Assembly (NCBI GenBank): GCA_003116995.1
Contig: BDSL01000015.1
Location: 930,001-994,000 of the forward strand
Reading direction: 5' to 3'
DNA from: Yamagishiella unicocca
Taxonomy: Eukaryota > Chlorophyta > Chlorophyceae > Chlamydomonadales > Volvocaceae
DNA length: 64,000 nt
Part shown: positions 24,336 to 36,286 of the stretch, in pieces
Layout: the number at the start of each line of letters is the position of its first letter
Position numbering within the stretch: the first letter of the stretch is position 1
The notes under the pieces: generated by a model
Databases searched by the model: none
The model's input: only the letters and a program-made list of their open reading frames with translations
Told to the model about the DNA's origin: nothing
Translations under genes and position numbers: made by a program

Positions 24336-26419
24336 TTATCCCATAAGCTTCCTACCGCAAAGTTATGTCCGGCATGGGCGGGCTTGGCACTCAAATTAAT
24401 AAGATAGTAATGTGTCCGCAAATGTAGACATTGCGCCTAACACTGTTTGGTACCCACTAGTATGTCCGTACATGTTCTACGGTTAGGGCCAAAGGCCAGC
24501 GAACCAAACTGCTGGCACAGGGCGCCCTGAATGAACTGCTCGAATAATAGCTATGTGTAGCAAGAAACTGGTATGTTGCGTGCGTTTAGCTTAGCCGGTG
24601 TCATTCGGCACGACTTCAGGATTCGAATAACCCGAGGGTTTGCACAGATTAAATGCCAAGTTCTGAACCACTATAATGCTCCATAATGGTAATATTTAGG
24701 TGCGTAGAGAATTCTCTTTTTGCTGACCGCATTCCAGTTTTCATCTTTGTCCCGTCCCTCTTAGCGCGATTTGCCTCAAACACGTTGTGATTTTAAAAAA
24801 TTATGTGTGTGACCTTCCTTATATCTAAAACAGCAAGATTTGACAGGTTACAGGGACCCAAGAAATTCATGCTCCTTCCCATAGTTTCTTTGGCAGTACA
24901 GTACGTTGGCTGAGTAAAGCCACGTTGTTTGTGAAGTACAACCCAGAGGTGTTACTGTGTTGCTGCCAGGGTGAGATTAAGCCTCCAATGTGCATTCCAC
25001 ATGCAGCTGCCCCATAGCCATACGAGGCCGTTAGGTTAGATTTAGTATTTGAGCAATTTCGATCTTATATGCCGTACAGGCTGTCGCCAGTAGCATGTGT
25101 TTCCCCACAACGGACTTCCGTTAATGGGCGCACATAAACGACCCCCTCCCTGGGCTGCAACATCGGATAGGATCGGAACGGCGGTGGCCTGACTGGTTTC
25201 ATTCACCTGACAAGGCTACGACCCTGAAGCAACCCACCGTTCGTTCGTGCGGGCTCTGTAGAAGGGTGAGGCTCGCTGAAGCGCATAGTGCTACAAGTTG
25301 TCAGCGCTCGGAGACACCAATGATTAAAGAAGTCAATCTAATAATGGTCTCACAGCCACCGCCAGCCACGCCTCCAAGCGATTCGCCTTCTCCGTTACGC
25401 AACAATTTATTGCTGTGATGAGCGAGGAGCATGACCAGAATGCACGTCGCAAACCCTAAACCACCACCACAGCCTAAGACCCCTCGCGACTACCAGCCCC
25501 GGCGCCTCGGCCGGTCCCCTGCGCAAATCGTGCATTACCTAAATTCCCGAGACACAGTGCGTGCCAGGGCAGCAAAATAACAGTCGACGCCTCAAGAGAA
25601 CTCACGCTGCCGCAGCACACAACCATGGCGCCTCATCGTACGGCGCGCCCACAAACCTGACCTGATCCGGCGACACCCCACCTGCGTAGGTAGCATGGCT
25701 CCACACACGCCTCCACACATGCCTCCACAAATGCCTCCACACACGCCCCCACGCACGCCTCCACACACGCTGCTATATGCACCGGCCTTGCGCCGCTGCA
25801 GCAGTCCGTAGCACGGCCGACGGCCCATGGCGGCGCAAGCGGAGCACAGGCAGCAGTGAGCTAGCGGGCTCGTTAAGACCCCTCGCGCCCCGTCCACATC
25901 GGTATCCGCAGTAGGGGGGTCAGGGACAAACTACGCCGCCTAAGAAGAAGTACGCCACCGGGGGTGAGAAGTACGGGTCATTGTCGACCCAAGCGAGCAT
26001 TGCGGTCGCGGCTACCGGCACCTACGAAGCTGCAGAGCACACACCGCAGCGACGGATCTGGTACACGCCGTGATGCCGTGCAAATCAAGGAAGGCCAGAG
26101 TGGGCGACGCTCGTGCCACCAACCAGCCGCGGCCTCCAGCAATGCGTGCCCGCCCGCCCCGCGCACGCACCTCGCGCGCCTACCGCGGTCTTAACGTTAT
26201 GGAGGCAACTGAATAAACAGGACGCAACGCTCAGGGGACGGCCCCTTAAACAACCCGAGGAGCAGCAACCACCGCACTCCAAATCATCACTGCTGTTGCT
26301 CGCAAATTTACAAAAATATGGTTATGCCCGACCAGGTGTGACCAGGAGGCGAGAGATAGGTGCATGGTTTATCGCACGGTGCACGGTTCTCCCGCACCAA
26401 TTGTGGGGGCAGCCGCCGC
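24336..26419. other. Intergenic region upstream of cyclase gene
   Basis: No gene seen. The part from 24400 to 25400 is clearly more AT-rich than the surroundings and should contain the cyclase promoter and 5'UTR. No confident core element can be named. Confidence 0.4.
25698..25772. repeat. 12 bp minisatellite, about 6 copies
   Basis: Imperfect tandem units of ctccacacacgc, with variants ctccacacatgc and ctccacaaatgc. Confidence 0.85.
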
Positions 26420-26449
26420 GCTTTCCGACGCAGTCCCGAGGCCCGCCGA

Positions 26450-26609
26450 GGAAGGGCCCCTTGCAAGGAAGGCCATGCTGTGGAAGGGCCCCTTGCAAGG
26501 AGGGCCATGCTGAGGAATGGCCCCTTGCAAGGAGGGCCATGCTGAGGAAGGGCCCCTTGCAAGGAGGGCCATGCTGAGGAAGGGCCCCTTGCAAGGAGCG
26601 CCATGCTGG
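26450..26609. repeat. 32 bp minisatellite, 5 copies, inside copy B
   Basis: Units carry ggccccttgcaaggagggcc, itself a near-palindrome, followed by atgctgaggaag. Copy A has one unit only. Confidence 0.92.
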
Positions 26610-27823
26610 CGCCCAGACCCAACCCACCAAGACCTGCAATTCTCCACACGTAACAGTCAGCCCCACCTCCAGGCCGCAACGCCTTACTCCCTCCGCGCCA
26701 TCGCCGCCCTTAGGCTTGCAGGAACCGATCCCACCACCCAAGCTACAGCCGGCGTCCGCCCAGCAACCCGACAGCGCTGGGCGATGATGAACAGAATCGC
26801 CCCCCTCCCCCAGTTCCTGGTGAACCGCCGAGTCAGGCCGGCAGTTGAGCGCATTGGCTGCTGTGTCGGCATTCGTGCCAGCACCAGCGCGCCAGCAAGG
26901 CTTTTAGGGTGGACCATAAGCACGACGCGCCTGACGCCTGCAGTGCTGCCACCGTCCCCCGTCACGTCCCTCGTGTGCGAACATGCCGGTATGCCTCCGA
27001 ACGCCCATCCAGTCCCAATTGCCAACGCAAGGGACTCCGCAAATGCTGCCTAGGGCAGTCCGCCCACACTCCACAACGCCAGCCCTACGCGCATAATGCA
27101 TATCACAAATACGAAGCATGCAAAGCGCACTGCAGCCGTCGCGCACAGAGCCCCCGGGTCGAATCCCGGTTGACACCCGCCTGCCGCTGCCAGCCCTCCA
27201 ACGAAACCACTCTACCAGACAACCACTCCACAACCACCCAGCGACCACTGTCCTCTCTGCACTTGAACGTGGCGAACCAAACGTTGCTACGCGGCTATTG
27301 CACATTTAAGAGTACCGCAATTTCCCCCGACCTAGCACCAGCCATGCCCAGGAGACTGTGTCCGTACCGAACCGCACGGTCCTGGTCCTGCGCCTGGGCG
27401 CCTTGACTCTCCTCTAACAGCCCCGCCAGCCGCTTCCTGGAGCGAGGCCATCCCCTGAGCGTGAGCTTCGCGACCGTCCGCCTGCTGCGGCGGACGTGTC
27501 GCAGCGGCGGGGCGAGATGAAATCCACGCCGGACGCCGAGAGCAGCACGAGGCAGGGCGCCACCGCGGATTGAGTTAGGGTTGTTCGATGCGGGTCGTGG
27601 CAATCTGGGGGAGCGAATTTATGCGCCGACCTGGGGCCGCCACCCCCAGCACCGGGATCAAGCCACAGGCGCCACCAGGATCAACACCACCAGCACCACC
27701 AGGATCGCCACTGCCACCGCCGCGATCAACGGCGAACGCCTGTCACGCTATTTGCGTGAAGCGCATATTTGGTTTCGACTGAGGGGCGGACGCCCGCACC
27801 GCCGGCACCCGCCTCCTAGAACA

Positions 27824-27828
27824 TTACA
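27824..27828 (-). terminator. Poly(A) signal TGTAA for SPL-like gene
   Basis: Reads TGTAA on the minus strand about 145 bases past the stop at 27970. The same five bases are kept in repeat copy A at 12821-12825. Confidence 0.5.
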
Positions 27829-27969
27829 TAGGACCCCTTGCACCTCCAGCGACCGCGCCGATGCACATGCAGTGCACAGCAGGGGCAACCCACGTCGTGA
27901 AGCGGCGGCTCCGACACCACTATGAGCCTCCCAAACAGCTCAGCGCATGTACCCTGTCATCACTACTCC

Positions 27970-30900
27970 TTAGCTAGCTCTGCGCCCCCCAGGCCCCACC
28001 GCTCGCCCCGACCTGCGTCGCAGCGTGGACGCCAACCAGCCAGTGGCTCGGGAGGCCCACTGACGAGGACCGCTGCTGCGGCCGCTATCCCGGCCACTGT
28101 CCCGACAGCTGTCCCGGCCGCTGTCGCTGCCGTCTTCTCGACGGCTGCTCCCGCTGCCTGCACTACTGACGGTGGCTGCAGCGGTGGTGGCTGTGCCTGC
28201 GGTGGGAAGCTGGCTGCAGGCCTCGGCCTGCAGCGGCGGCGGGAAGGCCTCGCCGACGTCGCCATTCTCCGCGTCCTCCCACCCAGTCGTGAACCCGCGC
28301 CCAATCTCGTACAGCCCCTGCCCTCCCTCTTCGTCCTGCTCCTCCTCCGGTCGCAGCTCCTGCCGCTGCTGCGGCAGCGGCAGGCGCAGCGGCTCCGAGA
28401 ACGAAGGATGGCGAGCCGGTGGAGCCCGGACGGGCGACGGGTCATACGGCCAAGCCGGCTGCCACTCGCTGCCCTCGTCAGGCGAGTCCCATACGGCCTC
28501 AGCCAGCAGGAAGTCCTCCTTCAGCTCAACCACCGCCGACTCCACGCCGCCTCCTCGGCGTCCAAACCCGATGCCGCGATAGACGCCAGCACCACCACCA
28601 CCATCAGGGCTCCAGGAGTCATCCACCTCCGGAGATCCATATGGCCTCATGAACGCGGCTGCCTCGGGCGTCGAGGCCTCCTCCGAGACTGTGTCCCGCT
28701 CACCCGCGACCCATTCCTCCCTCACATGCGGCGAAGGGGCGGCCGCAGCCGGCGGGGACGGCTGCGCCGGCAGCAGCGGCGACGGGGGCCCAGAGGTGCC
28801 GCCGCCGGTGTCACTGGAGCTGGCGGCAGCAGCCCTTGGTGTAGGTGATGCGCAGGACTTGGCTGCGACGGCCGAGGCGGTGGCGGCGGTGGCACTGGCC
28901 GCCTGGGCCGCGAAGCTGCGCCGGTAGTGGCTCTCCACCGCGTGCTGCAGCAGCAGTCCGAAGCAGTGGCACGAGGCGGACAGCAGCATGGCCTCCAGGT
29001 AGGTGGGCGCAGTCGCCGTGAGGCGGTAGAGCACGGTGGAGACGCAGAAGTTGATGAGGCGCAGCGGGCAGGCGACGCAGATGCGCACCTGCGGGGGCGC
29101 GAAGGGTGGTGGTGCAGGGGCGCGTGTTTGTCGCGTGCGGAAAGCAACGGGGGTTTCGAGGAAGACCCGTGGATGCCAGAAAAAACCAACGGGGGTGGGG
29201 TGTGAGGGAATGACGACATGAAGAGGGGTGCGGCGGTCAAGAGGCCAGGAGTGGAGGGGTGCGGCGGTCAAGAGGCCAGGAGTGGAGGGGTGCGGCGGTC
29301 AAGAGGCCAGGAGTGGAGGGGTGGAAAGGCTGCAGGGGTGAGGGCAGGCTGCGGACGGTGGCCGCCTGAGGGGCGGTGGTCTCGGAGCTCGCCTAATAAT
29401 TCGTGTTTTCCCGCGAGCTTCGCCTGCTGCAGGGCGGGGGGGAGGGTCCTCTCCATCCTCCTGTCCGACGAGCAAAATTCCACCGGCACTCACCGGCTCG
29501 CACAGCGCCGACAGGGTGGCGCACGCCAGCACGTCCATCCAGTAGAGGCGGCCGGGCTGCGTGGGGTAGGAGGGGAGGCCCATGCAGAACAGCGCCTTGG
29601 CCAGCGAGTGGCTCAGGTGCATGGCGGCAGCGAGTGCCTCGGTGCGCAGGCGGTAGGCCGCGGTGGCTCCCGCCACGTCCAGGAGCGCGCACACGACATA
29701 CATCCACATCCAGAGCGGCGTCAGCGCCAGCTTGTGCCACTCGCCCTCCATCGCATAGCGCCACAGGATGAGCAGGTAGAGCGGGACCATGGACCAGCAC
29801 CAGGCCGAGAACACCCAGCCGTGGCGCTGCTGGAAGTGCCTGCGCGCGGAGCGGGCCGAAAGGGGGGGGAAGGGGAGGGGTCAGCGCGACCCAAGTACGC
29901 CTCTGCTCTGGAACGTTCCAGAGCCGTCCCGCTGCACCCCTGGCCGGCCCCGCCCACGCGGCGTCCGTCCACACCGTGCCTTGCGCCGGTCCACCCACAC
30001 CCACACCCACACACCTCATCGGCCGTGGATTCAAGGAATATCTTTTCCCCTCCCCTCCCCTCCCCCGGCCCGCACCTGAGGAAGCGCTGCTCCTCCGCGC
30101 CGCCGTCCACGTACAGCACATTCGCCCGCAGCAGCAGCGAGTGCATACCCACGATAGCGCGCTCGCCCAGCCGCAGTGCGGCCGCGACCGCATGCCGCGC
30201 CGCCGCCCACGCAAGTGGCGCACCACCGCTGCCGCCACTGGCGGCGGCGGCGGCGGCTGCCCGGGGACCCGCCGTGACGCCGTCGGTAAAAAGCCGCCGC
30301 AGCCGCGCAACCGTAACAAGGGAGCCGGACGTCGCCCACGCCGCCACGGCGAGGTGGGGCAACGCCACGACGCGACCCACATCGCTGCGCGCGACGGCTC
30401 CCGTGGCCGTCGCGCGCGGCCGGCCGGCCGGCGAAAGCGAATGCAGCGACGCGCGGCATGCCGCCAGCGCTCTGACGGCTCCTTGGTCCCAACCAGGCAC
30501 GACAGACACTGCAGACCGCGCCGCTGCCGCCGCCGCGGCCGCAGCAGCAACAACCGGGTTGCCGCTTCTGCTGGGCGCCGTGCCGGCGCCGACAGGTGTA
30601 CGTCGCTCCGCAGCGGCCGCAGCCGCGCCGTCGCCGCAGCCGGCTCGCGGCCGTGTCACCGCCGCCAGCACCTTGGCAGGCCCGCCGTAGGGCTCCGCGT
30701 CCACATCGCTGCAGCTGGTCGCCGGTGTGGTGGTGGCGGTGATGGTGCTGGGGGCGGCGGTGGAGGGCCCGCCGTCGGCCTCCAGGTGGCTGATGCTCGC
30801 CGCCGACGCCTGCGGCGGCGCACGCGGTGCCCAGCCCAGGTCCACCCCCGTCGCCTGGCCCCAGTGCCAGACCAGGTCAACCATGGCGGAGTTGGTGGAG

Positions 30901-33900
30901 AGAGACGCGGCGTGCATGAGCGGGAGGCCGTCGGCGGAGCGGCAGGTGCGCAGCACCTCCGCCGCGGAGCAGCCAGCCGCCAGCAGGCTCTCCATGAGCG
31001 CGTTGGCCAGGCCACAGCAGCCCGCCTCCACGCAATCAGCAAGCCAGTTGTACCCCTCCTGGAGCATCATGTCGTGGAAGAGCTCCCGGTTACAGTACGC
31101 GCCGCCGCCGGCAATGTCGTGCATCCCGCTGTACGACGTCGAATGGCCTGACGACAGCAGCGGCGACGGCATTTGCGGTATATCGGTCCTAGCAACGGCG
31201 GCGGCGGCGGCGCCGCCGCCGCCGAAGGCGACGGTGGCGGCCCCTGATGCGGCGGCGGCGGCGGAGTACGATGGCGACACCTGCCCCTCGCCGCTCGCCG
31301 CCTCCCAGAGCCAGCCCGCGTACACCTCGTCCTGCACCTGGGGAGGGGAGGTGTTGTTGTCGCTGGTCTGAGTGCTGTGCACCGAGGGCGGCCCGTTGAG
31401 GCCGAAGCCAAGGCTGGCGAAAGCCAACGCCGGCGACGGCGCGTACACCGCGGCGGCCGTGGCCGCCGCCGCACGCTCGGCCGCGTAGCGCTTGTGCGCG
31501 GCGTAGGTGAGCCAGCCACCCAAGTCCTCCACCACCTGGTGCGCCGCCGCCGACACGGCGGACGCGCCGGCGACGCCCTGCACTGACCCACCGGCGGCGA
31601 CGGCGGCCGCCGCCTCGCTTTCCTCCGCCTGCTGCTGCCACAGGTTACACACCTCATGAGCCCACATGGCGGCCGACTCGGGCAGCAGTAGGACGGGCAG
31701 GCAGGCGCAGAGCTGCGGCCCGTGCCAGAGCTCCACGTAGAGGACGCCGGGGCAGGCCAGCCCCGCCAGCGCGGTGCGGACCGTGGCGTGCGCGGGCAGC
31801 GGCTCGGTTGCGGCCTCCGCCACGTCCCGTGCCGCCTGCGTGTCGCCGCCGCCGCGTCGGTCGCGGTCGGCGGCGGCGGCCTGCAGACGTATCGCCGCCG
31901 CGACGGCGGGCGAGTTCGAGTCGAGCTGCAGCTGCACGGGCAGGTAGGTCTGCTCGCCGAAGACACTGGCGGGGCCGCAGTACCGCAGCATGACGCTCAG
32001 CTCGGACACCGTGGTGGGCGCGCACAGCAGGGAGAGCTGCAGCTCGGAGGGCGGGTGAAGGACCGCGGCGTGCACGGCAGCGTTGACGGCGCTGGTGGCG
32101 GCGGTGGCGGTGGCAGTGGCGATGTCCGAGCCGCCCGCATCCGCCGGCAGGTTCGAGGAGGCCGCCGCGGCATCGGCTGGCACTAGCGGTGCTGGGATGC
32201 TGGCGGCCAGAGGGCCCGCCGCCGCCGCGCAGACCAGCGGCGCCTTGCAGATCAGCACCGGCTTCACCGCCACGTCCCGCACTGGCAAGGACGCCGGGTC
32301 CGCCAGCACAGCCAGACCCGCGGTGTGGGTGGGCCACAACCCCGGGGGCGAAGACCAGGCACCCCCGCCGTAGGTGGCGCCCGCGACGGGGATGGGGCTG
32401 CCCTGCGGCTGCGGCTGCACGCCGGGCATCATGGGCGCGGCGCCGGGCGCGGTTGGGGTGGGCATGGACGCCGACCCACGGGACCGCAGTTCGCCGTGCA
32501 TTCCTCGCGCCGGCAGCTGCCCCGCCGCCGCCGCCGCTGCTGCGTGCGCGTGCGCCTGCTGCGCCACCAGGTGCTGCTGCAGCGGGCTCATGCTCACCGA
32601 CCCGGCAGCGCTACCCAGCTGCGGCGGCGACACGTCGGCGAGCACCAGCAGCCCGCTGGCAGCCGCCAGCGCCGCCTCATCCGCCCTCCTGCGAGCAGCA
32701 ACCTGCGCCTGCAACCCGCCCACGCCGGGAGCAAACGGCGGCGGCATGGGCCGCTCGTATACCCCGTCCGCCTCCCAGCTGCTGCTCACCCCCTCGTCCA
32801 CCTCCCAGCTCTCCGTGCCCAGCACCTGCCGCAGGTGCAGCGGAATACCACCATCCAGCTGGCTCACCGCCGACAGCACGCTCATGGCGCAGCCGTGCCG
32901 CGCCTCCCGGCTCACGTTGTCGCGGCTTCGGAGCTGCATCGCGTCAAGAAGCTGCGCCATGTGCATGGTGGCGGTGCTGCCGCTGCCCCCCCCCGTGTGC
33001 GTGGACCCTCGGAGCTGGTGCTGCATCTCCTGGGAGAAGGACCGAGGCCCCACGACGCCGTAGTGGCCGCCGGCGGCGCAGATGGAAGCTTGCTGCGCAG
33101 GCGACAGCATCGGAGTGTAGCGCATCGGCTGGGAGCCGCCGGGGGCGCTGGGGGCCACGGAGGGTGAAGTCGTGGCCATGGTGGCGTTCAGCGGGGTTCC
33201 GGAGCTAAGGCTGGAGGAGGCCGCGGGGCCCAGCATGTGCAGGGGCGTGTTGCTGTTGCCGGGCGTGGAGGCGGGGCTGGCGCTGTGGAAGGCGCCCAGC
33301 CGCTCGGCGCGCCACACGCCTGCGATTCGCCTGCGCCCCGGCGCTGCGACCACGCCCTGGAGGAGGGGACTGGCGGGCTGGGTGTGCCCGGCAAGGCTCG
33401 AACCTGACGACATGCCGTTGCAGTTGCCGTTGCCGTGCGCGACCCGGGGTTCGGTCGATAGAAGAGCGCCGGCGCTGGCAGGGCCGCGGTGCGAGCCGGC
33501 TCCAGCGCCAGCGCCGTGCGCGGAGAGGGAGGGGTCGACTGACTTCAGCGCCCGCACGCCGATGCGCCCGTCCGCGCCAGCGCTACACGTGCGCATGCCG
33601 GCCAACGGCTCCTGCCGAAGCTGGCGAGCAGCCGCCGCACCGGCTCCTTCATCCTCGGAGCGGGGAGCAGCGGAGGCTGCGACAGGAAAGCCCGCAGCGC
33701 AAGCTGCTCGACCACCGTCGCCAGCCCTGCCCAGCCCTGCGTCCTCCGCTGCCGCCCGGCGGTGTGGAGAGGACTCCCCATGGACCGCAGCGCCGGCGGC
33801 AGCGGCCTCCAGGAGCGCGCCCGCCTCAGCCGCCACCTGCCCCGCCGCGGGCTCGCTAGGCGGCGCTACACGGTGCCCCGCCCCACCCGGGCCCTCTCCA

Positions 33901-35654
33901 CCGTCGTGCTGGCAAGGTAGCTGCACCAGCGAGACGGTCAGGAAGATGCTGCCGCGGCGGACGGCGACGCCGTTGACCAGGGAGGGCCCGGGCGGACCAG
34001 CTGCGCTGCTGTCTGGTGCGGAGGGCCTGGTCGCGGCAGGGGAGCGAGGCATACCGCACGCGCGGGTCAGCGGGATAGTGTAGAAAGAAACGAGGGCTGG
34101 GGCCGGAGGGTGAAACCCTGTGCGGCGGTGCAGTGCAGGGGCAACGGATACCGGGCGGCCACCTGTCGCATTCAGTGCTACCCGGAGCCCGTGTAAGGAT
34201 TCCCGATGCAGCGAAGACATATGGTACGACGGGGAAGACATACGGTACGACAGGATAGGCATACGGTACGACAGGGAAGACATACGGTACGACAGGGAAG
34301 GCACCCAACCCTGGCATTGATAACGGTAGACCGAGCTTCCAGCATCCCCGGGTCCCACCGCCGCCACCCACCCGGTGCTGAAATGCGCAAACACCAGCTC
34401 CCGCCAGTTCGCCGGCAGCTGCTCCGGCTCCGCGCCAACGATCCTGATGCGGAGCACGTCCTGCCGGATCTGGGTGGCGAAGCGCCTCCGTGCCGGCGTC
34501 TGGGCGCCCCACAGCAGGGCCCCCTCCTCCGCCTCCGCCATTCCCTCCGCGCTGCGCTGAGCTCGCCAGCCCTCGTGGTGCGGCTGCTGGCACCGCAGCG
34601 GCTCCTCGCCGCGATGCTGCGTCGCCACGTGGACTGACGCCGGCCAGGCGGTCGGCGTGCAGGGAGCTGCGGCGCGGCTGGACGACAGCTGCCGCAGCAG
34701 CGGCAGCAGCTGGAGCTGCTCGCGGAGCGACTTCCGCACCGCAGGAGCAGCAGCAGCAGCGCCGACGGCGCCGACGGCGGCGGCGGCTGTGTCGTACATC
34801 TGCACGTCAGAGACGTCCACGGCGTCCGCGGCCGTGCGGCGCCTGCAGGTCGGACGGGAGGGAGGCGGCGCCGGGGAGCAGGCGTTTGACAGGGGGTTGG
34901 ACCTGGCCGCGACCACGGCTGGGTCCTGCAGGGTGTGTGGTATCCTTCGCAGGCCGCCGGACTGGCGTGGCGGCTGCATTAAGGCCGGTTGGAGACAATC
35001 GAGGAGTCTGTGCGCATACAAAGCGTATGGACTGTCATACCGGTCAAGTCCCTGGACATATGCCTTTTGCCCAAGACCCAGAAACCCACTGGCTGCGGAA
35101 CACGCAGCTGCCGACACAACGTACCTCCTGCGCTTGCCCTGGCAGCCTGCCGTCTTGGTCCGCTCTTTCGCAGCTCCGCTGCTCCCCAGACTCTCCTCTG
35201 AGCACCGCCTGCTGCCAGCCTCCTCCTCCTCCGCAGCCTCCTCCCCAGCACCGGGCGCCTGCGACGGGCGAAGGTATGAGCGCGCACACGTGGGTGCAGC
35301 CGATGCGGCATCCGCCGCCGCAGGAAAAACAACACCTTCCATTGCACACATTGCCGCGTAGAAGGCGGCAGAGGGCGGGGCGGTACCTACCGGCGCCGTC
35401 TGCGTGGGAGGGATGCTGCTGCTGCTGCTGCAGGACGAGTCCGCAGCAGGGGGGGGTTCCGAGGTGCCGCGGCCCATCCGCTCCTCGACGGTGCGGGCAA
35501 GAGGCGTAGTGGCGCGGGGCAGGGCGCCGCCCCCGCGCCGGGGAGCCCATCTGACCGCCGCCACCACGGCCATCAGAGTCTGCGGGTTGATGCGGGCAGC
35601 AGGTGCGATGCGGCGCAGTTGGGCAACAACCGCAGGAAACCCGTGCACCGACAT
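27970..35654 (-). CDS. Giant multi-pass membrane protein with SPL/CRR1-type C-terminal module, no SBP domain (about 2232 aa)
   Basis: Proposed exons 35654-34372, 34026-30076, 29839-29494 and 29088-27970 join in phase. Signs of the SPL (squamosa-promoter-binding-like) C-terminal half come in the family order: LRIRIVGAEPEQLPANWREL at about 400, NGVAVRRGSIFLTVSLVQLP at about 446-465, a CPGVLYVELWHGPQLCACLP segment, and an ankyrin-like part with GYNWLADCVEAG and DGLPLMHAASLSTNSAMVDL at about 1420-1475. About five hydrophobic helices follow at 1745-1930 (VPLYLLILWRY, WMWMYVVCALLDVAG, WMDVLACATLSALC, LINFCVSTVLYRL). Long Ala/Gly/Ser-rich linkers separate these parts. The zinc-binding SBP box that defines the family is not found here or just upstream. 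The tail is Ser/Arg-rich and lies in repeat copy B. Role unknown; DNA binding is not expected. The first intron is in frame, so its removal is inferred. Confidence 0.6.
29151..29195 (+). repeat. Dispersed intronic element, copy 1
   Basis: First of a family with core gaggaagacccgtggatgcg followed by agaaaaaccgtttaggacag and often acgtttcgagatgcatgct. This copy is truncated after the A-run. It lies in the intron between the third and fourth exons of the SPL-like gene, antisense to it. Confidence 0.8.
29228..29324. repeat. 32 bp minisatellite, 3 copies
   Basis: Unit gtgcggcggtcaagaggcca plus ggagtggagggg, near-perfect, in the same intron as dispersed element copy 1. Confidence 0.92.
34209..34302. 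repeat. 21 bp minisatellite, 4 copies
   Basis: Unit gaagacatacggtacgacagg, located in the proposed first intron (34371-34027) of the SPL-like gene. Its presence supports non-coding status for that stop-free stretch. Confidence 0.9.
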
Positions 35655-36286
35655 GGGGCGGGGTGGGTGAGCGCGGAGGGGGCTTTGCGCAACCGAGCCG
35701 CGCGTTATTGCATGTTTTTGGAGGCACGTGGAACGACGCCGTCGGGACAGGGACCAGGCTCATGGCATACTGCTGCTGCCCGTTTTGGTGGACCAAGCAA
35801 TAGGTCGGCACCAGCGCGTGAGTCGGGAGAGGTGGGATACAAGTCCCCTCGCAGAGAGGTGGTCACCAAAGAGGCCCCCTCCGCGTCCTGGCACTACCCA
35901 GTTGCCCGAACAGCGTTTGCCATTGGCCAGGTGCCCTTAACAGCAGCCCATCATGACGTCTGGGTAAAATTGCCGTAGCTGCAGGTTTTTTGGCGACGCA
36001 TGGGCACTGCCACCCACTGGCCCCTCTCCCTTTCCCGAGCCACTGTATCAAATAACCGGCCCCCACCCCCAGGCTAGTAGCCCGCACGTTGCCGTGCAAG
36101 TACGCACTTGCGCGGCTTGGTCGTACACTGTACTGCCCCATCGCTGCAGCAGAGCTGTCGCAGCAGCAGTGCTCGTAACGCCAACCAGCGCCGCAGCAGC
36201 AATCGCGCGGGCGTACGCCTGGCGGACGGAGGATGTGGATGACATAGGAGTCAGCTATGACCGCGCATCGGGTAGGTGCATGGAAG
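35655..36286. other. Region between SPL-like gene and membrane ORF
   Basis: A minus-strand segment at about 36048-36220 (AYARAIAAAALVGVTSTAAA, a possible membrane helix) follows a good acceptor cgtccgccag and may be a second exon of the gene starting at 36889. Otherwise nothing is assigned. Confidence 0.35.

Larger units (their letters stand above)
26420..28097. repeat. Dispersed direct repeat, copy B (1.7 kb)
   Basis: Partner of 11562-13097, same orientation, 14.9 kb away. The 140 bp length difference is almost all explained by four extra units of the 32 bp motif at 26450-26609. The right end overlaps the last exon and poly(A) signal of the SPL-like gene (27970-35654). A minus-strand hydrophobic run LIAAVAVAILVVLV is kept in both copies (about 27670-27740 and 12665-12735). 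It may be a relic of a membrane helix but is not placed in a gene. Confidence 0.85.

Noticed and set aside
24145..24407. Plus-strand frames opposite the cyclase start
   Set aside because: Antisense to exon 1, which has a good signal peptide and a phase-matched donor on the minus strand.
25592..25897. Cys/Gly-rich minus-strand ORF (CGGVCGGVCGG-like)
   Set aside because: Produced by the 12 bp minisatellite at 25698-25772.
27145..27175. tRNA-like gggtcgaatcccgg box (also 12160 and 55211)
   Set aside because: No acceptor stem, D-arm or anticodon arm at the right spacing; the copy-A version is mutated and the 55211 instance encodes the GFELS end of the HECT protein.
29218..30690. Plus-strand reading frame of 490 codons
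   Set aside because: Antisense shadow of the SPL-like gene exons, which carry membrane helices and family motifs on the minus strand.
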